A stretch of 64,000 nt of DNA from Robiginitalea sp. (GTDB lineage: Bacteria; Bacteroidota; Bacteroidia; Flavobacteriales; Flavobacteriaceae). Below the pieces are notes generated by a model that was given only the letters and a program-made list of their open reading frames with translations, did not search any database and was not told the origin of the DNA. This document shows positions 1-7,148 of the stretch, in pieces (within the stretch, counting starts at the first letter, position 1; each line of letters opens with the position of its first letter). A program made the position numbers and the translations under genes. The stretch lies in NCBI GenBank assembly GCA_024642005.1, contig JAHECA010000001.1, positions 248,001 through 312,000 on the forward strand, given 5' to 3'.

Positions 1-2
1 CC

Positions 3-113
3 GTGTACGGTGCCGGGGAGACCTCCGTCTTCTGGGGCTTCCTGCTGCTGCTGCTGGGCATCCCTGTGTACGTCTTTATGAAATCCAGGCAAAACCCACC
101 CCCCCATGAGTGA
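3..113 (+). CDS. C-terminal end of a probable amino acid (APC-type) permease, partial
   Basis: The first 111 bases are open in one frame and encode the last 36 residues of a protein whose start lies outside the window. The fragment is one very hydrophobic helix (FWGFLLLLLGIPVYVF) followed by a short basic, proline-rich tail. A final membrane helix ending in a G-I-P-V-Y-x-F pattern is typical of APC-superfamily amino acid permeases. Its stop overlaps the next start by 8 bases (ATGAGTGA), so the two genes are almost certainly translated together. A permease coupled to an arginine-type hydrolase suggests uptake of the substrate used by the next gene. The family call rests on 36 residues only. 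Confidence 0.55.
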   Translation: MYGAGETSVFWGFLLLLLGIPVYVFMKSRQNPPPHE

Positions 114-1002
114 TACCCGACTCACGGCCCATTCGGAATACCTGCCCCTGCAATCGGTTTGGATCCGCCCGCCGCAGGAGGCCGGATGGACCCAACAGGC
201 CATCACAACCCAGTGGAAGGCCCTGAATTACCTGGAACCCCCGGAGCCAATCCGGGCCCGGGAACAATATACGGCCCTGGAATCCCTGCTGCGCAAGGAA
301 GTGCCGGAAGTACAAATTTTGGCCGGTGACGTCCTTTCGCTCGATTCGGTGTATTGCCGCGACGCCTCCCTTGCGACCGATGCCGGGATGATCCTCTGCC
401 GCATGGGAAAGGCGGCGCGCTCCGGAGAGCCATCCCTGCACAGGCACGCCTTCGAAAAGGCGGGAATCCCGGTACTGGGAGCCATTGAACCGCCTGGCAC
501 CCTGGAGGGAGGTGATGTAGCCTGGCTTGGGCCTCAGACGCTTGCCGTCGGACACAGTTACCGCACCAACCGAAGCGGCATAGCGCAGCTTACCGCCCTG
601 CTGGCACCAAAAGGCATTGAAGTGATCCCCGTAGACCTGCCCCATTTCAGGGGGCCCTCCGATGTTTTCCACCTGATGTCAATCCTGAGCCCTGTCGACC
701 GGGACCTCGCCGTGGTATACGCCCCTTTGATGCCCATAGGCTTTCGAAACAGGCTGATCGACCTCGGATACCGCCTGGTGGAAGTTCCGGAGGCCGAATT
801 CGACACCCTGGGGTCTAACGTGCTGGCCATAGCCCCTCGCCACTGTTTGATGGCAGCCGGCAACCCTCAAACCGAGGCGGCCCTCCGCAGGGAAGGCTGC
901 AGGGTACTGGCTTATGAAGGAAGTGAGATCAGTCTAAAGGGAGGGGGCGGCCCCACCTGTCTTACCCGTCCCTGGCGACGCCAGGCCCTGCCTAACCCCT
1001 GA
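106..1002 (+). CDS. Dimethylargininase / amidinotransferase-fold hydrolase
   Basis: This 298-residue protein belongs to the guanidino-group-modifying (pentein) superfamily, closest in length and layout to dimethylarginine dimethylaminohydrolases. These convert methylated arginine (or related guanidines) to citrulline plus an amine. Visible signatures are YCRDA near residue 83, LEGGDVAWLG near 133, the catalytic histidine H189 in DVFHLMS, and the nucleophile C285 in GGGGPTCLTRPW. No signal peptide is seen, so it is probably cytosolic. It is translationally coupled to the upstream permease, pointing to arginine or dimethylarginine uptake and breakdown. Its 3' end overlaps the convergent trmN6 gene by 11 bases. 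The exact substrate cannot be read from sequence; arginine deiminase is less likely because the protein is short. Confidence 0.85.
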   Translation: MSDTRLTAHSEYLPLQSVWIRPPQEAGWTQQAITTQWKALNYLEPPEPIRAREQYTALESLLRKEVPEVQILAGDVLSLDSVYCRDASLATDAGMILCRMGKAARSGEPSLHRHAFEKAGIPVLGAIEPPGTLEGGDVAWLGPQTLAVGHSYRTNRSGIAQLTALLAPKGIEVIPVDLPHFRGPSDVFHLMSILSPVDRDLAVVYAPLMPIGFRNRLIDLGYRLVEVPEAEFDTLGSNVLAIAPRHCLMAAGNPQTEAALRREGCRVLAYEGSEISLKGGGGPTCLTRPWRRQALPNP

Positions 1003-1705
1003 GGTAGAAATCCCGGGTCAGACGGTTGTAAGCCTCCGTATATACATATCGGTTTTCTTCAATGGTAAGGGTGTCTTCCTGCAAGGGGAAAGGCTGCCGC
1101 TCCAGGCAAAGCAGGCTGCGTTTGGTTTCGGCGTTGGGATTGCCGCGAACCCGGGTAATTAGGGCCGGAAATAGTCCGAAATCTTTTGCCAGCTGAAGAA
1201 AAGAAGCCTCTTCCCGGCAAGGGATTATCACACAAAAACGAGCTTCGGGAGTCATCAGTGCAACCGCAGAACCCAACAGTTCCTCAAATGGGAGGGCACG
1301 CTGTTGCCGCGCCTGGTCGCGGGCAGGTTTCCCGCTGCCGACTGTTTCTGGGTAGTAAGGCGGGTTCGATACGATCAGGTCGTATTCGGGCCCAAATTCT
1401 TCCGCAAATTCACTCAGGCCGGCATGGTAGCAAAACAGGCGGTCGGCCCAGGGGGAGGCCTCAAAATTGTGCGTGCAAACCTCGAAGGAATCGGCATCGA
1501 TTTCAATGGCGTCAATGGTTTCGGCAGCCGAACGCTGGGCCAGCATCAGGGCAATGAGCCCTGTACCCGCGCCGATGTCGAGGATCGCGCCCGGATTTCG
1601 GTCGAGAGGAGCCCAGGCCCCGAGCAGTACCCCATCGGTACCCACCTTCATGGCGGCCCCGACCTGCTGCACAGCAAATTGTTTGAAACGAAATACCTCC
1701 CCCAT
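992..1705 (-). CDS. trmN6: tRNA1(Val) A37 N6-methyltransferase
   Basis: A Rossmann-fold SAM-dependent methyltransferase of 237 residues. The N-terminus (FRFKQFAVQQ, then KVGTDGVLLGAW) is characteristic of the YfiC/TrmN6 family, which methylates N6 of adenine 37 in tRNA1(Val). Motif I is DIGAGTGLIAL near residue 43, and the amino-methyltransferase motif SNPPYY, used to flip and hold the target adenine, is near residue 113. Length matches the family. It starts 3 bases downstream of the sulfatase stop on the same strand, so the two may share a transcript although no functional link is obvious. Its end overlaps the convergent dimethylargininase-family gene by 11 bases. Confidence 0.88.
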   Translation of the reverse strand: MGEVFRFKQFAVQQVGAAMKVGTDGVLLGAWAPLDRNPGAILDIGAGTGLIALMLAQRSAAETIDAIEIDADSFEVCTHNFEASPWADRLFCYHAGLSEFAEEFGPEYDLIVSNPPYYPETVGSGKPARDQARQQRALPFEELLGSAVALMTPEARFCVIIPCREEASFLQLAKDFGLFPALITRVRGNPNAETKRSLLCLERQPFPLQEDTLTIEENRYVYTEAYNRLTRDFYLRG

Positions 1706-1708
1706 ATA

Positions 1709-3196
1709 TCAATCGCTTGTCGCATCTCCACCGGCCCTTCCCGGTGGACGGTTCTCCAGGCCCTGCACCCCGGTTAAGGCATCTCCCAGGCGCATACGCA
1801 TGCGGTCTGCCAGCCGGCTAAGTGCCGCCACGGTGTCTGGATGTGAAGTTGCCAGGTTGGTTCTTTCCTCCCAATCGTCGCGCAGGTTGTAGAGTTCGGG
1901 GGCCCCGAGCTCAAAGTAGGTGTATTCCCCGGGCTGACCACCCTGGCCGGGCACCTGCCCTTCCATAGATCGGTACCGGTGGGGAAAGACCAGTTTCCAG
2001 TCGCCCCGCCGCACCGCCTGCAATTCGTTTACATGGTAGTAAAAGAAATACGCTTGCTGCGGGCTTTTACGGGTCTGTCCTGTTAAGAGCGGCCAGAGGT
2101 CTTTCCCGTCTATTTCCTTCTCAGGCAGATCGGCTCCGCACAGGCCCGCAAGGCTGGGCAAAAGGTCAATCGCCATAACCGGGGTGTCGAGCACAGACCC
2201 CCCCGGGATATGCCCGGGATACCAGACGATGCAGGGTTCCCGAACGCCCCCTTCCCAACTGGTGCCTTTGCCTTCGCGAAGCGGGTAGGCACTTCCGGCA
2301 TGGTCGCCGTAAGAGAGCCAGGGGCCATTGTCGGAGGTGAACAGGACCAGGGTATTTTGATCCAGGCCGTTGTCGCGCAAGGCTTTCATTATTTGACCCA
2401 CCGACCAGTCGATTTCCATGATAACATCTCCGTACAGGCCTCTCCCCGACTTGCCCCGGAAGGCATCCGACGCAAAGAGGGGCACATGCGGTTGCGGGTG
2501 CGGAACATAGAGGAAGAAAGGCTTGTCCCGGTTCTGCTCGATAAAATCCACGCTGCGCCGGGTAATTTCCCGGGTGAGATCGGTTTGGTCGTCGAGGGTG
2601 TCGATTACCGCCTCCTGTTCGTAAAGAGGCAGGGGGCCGAAATGGAATACCGGCCCCTGCTGTGGGTGGTGCGGCCACATATCGTTGGAGTATGGAATGC
2701 CGAAAAAGCGGTCGAAACCATGACGGGTGGGCAGGAACTCAGGCCGGTCGCCCAGGTGCCACTTGCCGAAAATGCCCGTGGCATAGCCCTGCTCGTGAAG
2801 TAATTCGGCCAGGGTTTCTTCTTCCGGGTTAAGCCCCACCGGGCTATCGGGCATCAGGGCGTTGTGCATGCCGATACGGTTCGGGTAACACCCGGTGAGC
2901 AGGCCGGCCCGCGAGGCCGAACAAACCGGCTGGGCCGCATAGAAATTGGTGAGCCGGAGGCCCCCGGCCGCCAGGCTGTCGAGGTGAGGGGTGGGAATGT
3001 CAATAGCTCCGTAAGCCCCTACGTCTGCATAACCCTGGTCATCGGTAAAAATTACCACGATGTTTGGCGGGCCGGAGCGTTTACCGGCCTGAGGGGGCCG
3101 ATGGTCTCCACACGAAACCGCCACCACCGCAAAGGTGAGCACCAACATTCGCCTCCCGCTGAGCTTGAGGCCCGAAATGGTTGTGATTTTTGGCAC
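1709..3196 (-). CDS. Lipoprotein sulfatase (S1 arylsulfatase family)
   Basis: A 495-residue type I (formylglycine) sulfatase, expected to hydrolyse sulfate esters of polysaccharides or other sulfated organics outside the inner membrane. The N-terminus has a basic segment, a hydrophobic stretch and a lipobox-like VAVSC with C29, suggesting a lipoprotein; an internal start at M17 would also leave a good signal. Metal-binding D52-D53 lie in IFTDDQGYAD, and the sulfatase signature CSASRAGLLTG begins at C92, the residue oxidised to formylglycine. KWHLGD near residue 145 is the usual second motif. It is divergent from the haem lipoprotein gene. The substrate is unknown, and no maturase is in the window. 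Confidence 0.9.
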   Translation of the reverse strand: MPKITTISGLKLSGRRMLVLTFAVVAVSCGDHRPPQAGKRSGPPNIVVIFTDDQGYADVGAYGAIDIPTPHLDSLAAGGLRLTNFYAAQPVCSASRAGLLTGCYPNRIGMHNALMPDSPVGLNPEEETLAELLHEQGYATGIFGKWHLGDRPEFLPTRHGFDRFFGIPYSNDMWPHHPQQGPVFHFGPLPLYEQEAVIDTLDDQTDLTREITRRSVDFIEQNRDKPFFLYVPHPQPHVPLFASDAFRGKSGRGLYGDVIMEIDWSVGQIMKALRDNGLDQNTLVLFTSDNGPWLSYGDHAGSAYPLREGKGTSWEGGVREPCIVWYPGHIPGGSVLDTPVMAIDLLPSLAGLCGADLPEKEIDGKDLWPLLTGQTRKSPQQAYFFYYHVNELQAVRRGDWKLVFPHRYRSMEGQVPGQGGQPGEYTYFELGAPELYNLRDDWEERTNLATSHPDTVAALSRLADRMRMRLGDALTGVQGLENRPPGRAGGDATSD

Positions 3197-3318
3197 GGGT
3201 CTGTTAATAATTTGAATTTCTAGCTGAAAGTAACTAATTTTCTTTCAATCCCTCAGGCGAGGCCCGGGTCCGGGTCTGGTCACTATCGGGTTTACCTTTA
3301 AAGCACCTGACCGTATAC

Positions 3319-6084
3319 ATGAAGCTGCGACTGCCGGTTACCGCCGCCCTTCTTTGCTGCCTGCTTTCGAACTTAGCGTGCCGGGAAGCCGAACCGCACC
3401 CGGTAGAACAGGTGATCGGGAGGTTCTCCGATTCCCTGCCCAGGGTGGCCCTGCCCGAAGATGCCGACCCGGCAGATGAAAACTGGGCCGGGGCCGACCT
3501 CGAGCCCAAGCCCCCCGTAAAACCCCTGTACGCCGAAGAGGAAGCCCTGCGTTTCCTGTTGCCCGAAGGGTACCGAATCGAACCGGTGCTGACCGAGCCC
3601 CAAATCGAACAGCCCGGCGCCATCGCCTTTGACGGCAATGGCCGCATGTTCGTACTCGAATTGCGCACCTATATGCTTACGGCCGATTCCGAAGGGGAAC
3701 TCGATGCCACCAGCCGGATATCGCGTTGGGAAGACACCGACAACGACGGGGTGTACGACCGGGGGACGGTGTTTGTAGACAGCCTGGTATTTCCCCGTTT
3801 TGTGTTGCCATACGGGAAAGACTGTGTACTGGCCATGGAAAGCAATCAAGACAATGTATACCGGTACACCGATACCGACGGGGACGGGCGGGCAGACCGA
3901 AAGGAACTCTTCACCAACCGCTTTGGTCGCTCGGGCAACGTGGAACACCAGCAGGCCTTCCTCTACTGGGGCATGGACAACTGGCTTTACAGCACGGTGA
4001 ACGCCTTCAGGGTGCGGGAAACACCAACTGGCATCCTTCGCGAACCCACCGGCTACAACCGGGCCCAGTGGGGCATTACCCACGACGACGACGGGAAACT
4101 CTGGTTCCTGGGCGGGGCTTCGGGCCTCCCCTCCTATTTCCAGTTCCCCATACATTACGGAAATTTCGAGGTGGAAGGCCAGTTCTCAGAAGGCTTTGAA
4201 GTGCCCTGGGGCGCCCCGGTCGGCGTTGCCGACATGCAGGGCGGCATGGATCAGGTGCGCCAGCCCGACGGTTCCCTGAACCGGGTTACCGGGGCCGCCG
4301 GCAACGACATTTACCGGGGCGACCGCCTGCCCCGCGAGCTGTATGGCCAACTTTTCTACGGGGAACCGGTTGCCCGTATCGTGCGCCAGGTAAACCCGGT
4401 GGTTTCCGAAGGGCTAACCACCCTTTACAACCCCTACCAGGCAAGCAGGTCGGAATTCCTGAGGTCTACCGACCCGCTATTCCGCCCGGTCGACCTGACC
4501 ACAGCCCCCGACGGCACCCTGTACGTAACCGACATGTACCACGGTATAATCCAGGAAGGGCAATGGGTGCAGCAAGGGAGTTACCTGCGCACCAAAATCG
4601 AGCAGTACCAACTCGACAAGGTGGTGGGCCTGGGCCGAATATGGCGCATTACCCACCAGGGCAGCAAACGCGACCAGACGCGCCCGCGCATGCTCGACCA
4701 AAAACCGGCCGAACTCGTCCAATACCTGGCCCACCCCAACGGGTGGTGGCGCGATATGGCGCAGCAGCTCATCGTCCTTTCAGGCGATCGATCGCTTGCC
4801 CCGGATCTGGAAAAAATAGTGCTTTCCGACAAAAACCTGCTGGCCCGCTTTCACGCCCTCTGGTGTCTGGAAGGCCTGGGCGTTTTGCGCGAACAGACCG
4901 TTAGCAGGCTGGCAGCCGATCCGCAACCAAGGATGCGCATTCAGGCCCTGCGGGCCGGGGAAAGCCTCTATAAAAAAGGGGGCAACTCCCTGAAACCCGT
5001 ATATATTAATGCCCTTGCAGACCCGGCGGCAGACGTGGCCCTGCAAGGCATGCTCAGCGCCAGGCACCTGGGCTTCGCCGAACTGGAAACCCTGGTTGCC
5101 AGGGCCCTTGAAGAACCGGATTCGCGGGGGATTCAGGTGGTAGGCACCCAGATTCTGGCTTCCCTTGCCGCACAGGAACCGGGTACAAAAACAGGTACAG
5201 ATGCCGCCTTGCAGGCCTCCCTGGCACGCGGGGCCGTTACCTTTAACGAATTGTGCGTGCAGTGCCACGGGGCCGACGGAACAGGGACACCTGCGGGGAA
5301 TGGCCAAACCCTGGCCCCCAGCCTGGCTGGCTCCTTTAGGGTACAGGCCCATCCTGAGTACACCATCCGGGTGGTGATGCACGGCCTGGAGGGGCCTCTC
5401 GAAGGGAAACGGTATGCCGGAGGGGTCATGGTGGGCAATAAAGACCAGTCTGACCAGTGGATCGCAGACATCGTGACCTACATCAGGAAAAACCTCAGCA
5501 ACGAGTCCTCGGGGGTCACAGCAGGGCAAGTGGCCCGCATCAGGGCTGCCACGGCCTCGCAGGCCCGGCCCTATGTGTTCGAGGAATTACTGGCGGCGGT
5601 GCCCCAACAACTGAAACCCACCCCGGCCTGGCAGCTTCGGGCCAGCCACTCGGCCCCGGTAGTGATCGGCGGGTCGGCCGATCCGCAAGCGGCCTTTAAT
5701 TTCGAGGGGTGGACCACCGGTGTTGGGCAACAGCCCGGCATGTGGTACCAAATCGACTTCCCCCAGGAAGTGCGCCTGACCGAAATCGCATTCAACGCGC
5801 CGAACAACGGAACCGTCTGGGATGCCGCAAAAAAACCAGCGGCCTATCCCCGCGGGCTGAGTTTGCAAGCCTCAGACGACGGGGTGACCTGGCAGGAGAT
5901 CGCGACGGCAAAACCCGACAGCATCCGCGTGGAGGTATCCTTTTCACCCACGCGACTGAAATCCCTGAAATTGATTCTGACAGACATCCCGCAAGAAGCC
6001 GGAGAACCCATTCCCTGGTCGATGCGGCTCCTGGAATTATACGGATGGCTTTCCCCAGACGGAAAACCTTCCGGCAAACCTTAA
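3319..6084 (+). CDS. PVC-type haem-binding lipoprotein with C-terminal discoidin-like domain
   Basis: A 921-residue exported protein. The start (MKLRLPVTAALLCCLLSNLAC) is a lipoprotein signal. Residues about 70-440 form a beta-propeller of the putative membrane-bound dehydrogenase type (TIGR02604-like), with DTDNDG-type calcium loops. About 470-620 look like HEAT-like helical repeats. A class I cytochrome c segment follows, with CVQCH at C646-C649-H650 binding haem covalently. The last roughly 140 residues (ASDDGVTWQEIA, jelly-roll-like) resemble an F5/8 type C carbohydrate-binding domain. It is followed within 11 bases by the Tat-exported isomerase-like gene. Such proteins are abundant in Planctomycetes and Verrucomicrobia and are presumed to oxidise sugars or similar compounds at the cell surface. 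No reaction is established for this one. Confidence 0.8.
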   Translation: MKLRLPVTAALLCCLLSNLACREAEPHPVEQVIGRFSDSLPRVALPEDADPADENWAGADLEPKPPVKPLYAEEEALRFLLPEGYRIEPVLTEPQIEQPGAIAFDGNGRMFVLELRTYMLTADSEGELDATSRISRWEDTDNDGVYDRGTVFVDSLVFPRFVLPYGKDCVLAMESNQDNVYRYTDTDGDGRADRKELFTNRFGRSGNVEHQQAFLYWGMDNWLYSTVNAFRVRETPTGILREPTGYNRAQWGITHDDDGKLWFLGGASGLPSYFQFPIHYGNFEVEGQFSEGFEVPWGAPVGVADMQGGMDQVRQPDGSLNRVTGAAGNDIYRGDRLPRELYGQLFYGEPVARIVRQVNPVVSEGLTTLYNPYQASRSEFLRSTDPLFRPVDLTTAPDGTLYVTDMYHGIIQEGQWVQQGSYLRTKIEQYQLDKVVGLGRIWRITHQGSKRDQTRPRMLDQKPAELVQYLAHPNGWWRDMAQQLIVLSGDRSLAPDLEKIVLSDKNLLARFHALWCLEGLGVLREQTVSRLAADPQPRMRIQALRAGESLYKKGGNSLKPVYINALADPAADVALQGMLSARHLGFAELETLVARALEEPDSRGIQVVGTQILASLAAQEPGTKTGTDAALQASLARGAVTFNELCVQCHGADGTGTPAGNGQTLAPSLAGSFRVQAHPEYTIRVVMHGLEGPLEGKRYAGGVMVGNKDQSDQWIADIVTYIRKNLSNESSGVTAGQVARIRAATASQARPYVFEELLAAVPQQLKPTPAWQLRASHSAPVVIGGSADPQAAFNFEGWTTGVGQQPGMWYQIDFPQEVRLTEIAFNAPNNGTVWDAAKKPAAYPRGLSLQASDDGVTWQEIATAKPDSIRVEVSFSPTRLKSLKLILTDIPQEAGEPIPWSMRLLELYGWLSPDGKPSGKP

Positions 6085-6095
6085 AACACTGCGTT

Positions 6096-7142
6096 ATGAA
6101 AAACAAATCCAATTCCTTTACCCGCCGCCGGTTTCTGGGAACCGGTGCGCTGGCCGTCGCCGGGGTTGGGCTCGGCACCTCGCGCCTGTTTGCCGGGCCG
6201 GCCATCCTGAAAAACCTGAAAAAACCCCTGTCCCTGATCAATGGGGTGCAGATTGGGGTCATTACTTATTCGTTCCGCAGCCTGGAAGACCAGAGCGCGG
6301 AAGCCACCCTAAAATATGTGACCGATTGCGGCATCAGCGCCATTGAACTCATGGGCGACCCGGCAGAGGCCTTTGCCGGCAAACCGGCCAACCCGGTCGA
6401 TTTCCGCAAGCTGTTCCCACTGATGCGCGCCCAACGCGAAGGGCAGGAGCTCACGGCCGACCAGCAAAAGGAACTGGCCGAAATGCGGGCCCAGAGCGAG
6501 GCCTACAACCAGCAAGTGGCGGCCTGGCGCAGCCAGACCCCCATGGAGCCCTTTGAAAAACTCCGGCAGCTATATGCCGAGGCAGGGGTGAGCATATACG
6601 CTTTCAAGCCCAGGGCTTTCGAGAAGACAAACACCGATGCCGAGATAGACTGGGGCTTAAGGGCGGCCAAAGCGCTGGGGGCCTCCCACGTAACCCTCGA
6701 ACATCCTTCTGACGACGCCCATACCCTGAAACTCGGGAAAATGGCTGCCAAACATGGCGTGTTCGTGGCCTATCACGGACATGAGCAACAGACCCCGACC
6801 TTCTGGGATACCGCATTGAAACAGTCTACCTTCAACTCCTTGAATCTGGACCTGGGGCATTTTGTGGCGGCCGGGAACAGCCAACCCCTGCAAATTATCG
6901 AGGATAAGTTTTACCGGATCAAAAGCATGCACATGAAAGACCGGCAGACACCTGAGCACGGCAAGGGCAATGTGGTTTGGGGTTCGGGAGACACCCCGCT
7001 GGCCGGGGCCCTCAGGCTCATGCGCGACAACAAGTACGATTTTCCGGCTACCATTGAACTGGAGTACGATATCCCGGAAGGCTCGAATGCCATAACAGAG
7101 GTTCAGAAGTGCCTGGATTTCTGCAAAAAGGCGTTGACGTAA
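6096..7142 (+). CDS. Tat-exported sugar phosphate isomerase/epimerase-like TIM barrel
   Basis: The frame is open from 5709, but the credible start is the ATG at 6096, 11 bases after the preceding stop. This gives 348 residues with a twin-arginine signal (TRRRFLGTGALAVAG) that the longer version would bury. The mature part is an AP-endonuclease-2/xylose-isomerase-like TIM barrel: IGVITYSFR, an aligned ELMGDP strand end, a YHGHEQ metal-ligand region, LDLGHFVAAG and KSMHMKDR. Members act as sugar isomerases, epimerases or related metal-dependent enzymes. Tat export implies folding with its metal in the cytoplasm and work in the periplasm. It sits between two haem lipoproteins, so it probably acts on the same substrate; which one is unknown. 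Confidence 0.82.
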   Translation: MKNKSNSFTRRRFLGTGALAVAGVGLGTSRLFAGPAILKNLKKPLSLINGVQIGVITYSFRSLEDQSAEATLKYVTDCGISAIELMGDPAEAFAGKPANPVDFRKLFPLMRAQREGQELTADQQKELAEMRAQSEAYNQQVAAWRSQTPMEPFEKLRQLYAEAGVSIYAFKPRAFEKTNTDAEIDWGLRAAKALGASHVTLEHPSDDAHTLKLGKMAAKHGVFVAYHGHEQQTPTFWDTALKQSTFNSLNLDLGHFVAAGNSQPLQIIEDKFYRIKSMHMKDRQTPEHGKGNVVWGSGDTPLAGALRLMRDNKYDFPATIELEYDIPEGSNAITEVQKCLDFCKKALT

Positions 7143-7148
7143 GATACC

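Noticed and set aside
5709-6095. Upstream extension of the Tat-exported isomerase frame
   Set aside because: It overlaps the haem lipoprotein gene in another frame, and the twin-arginine signal must be at the N-terminus.
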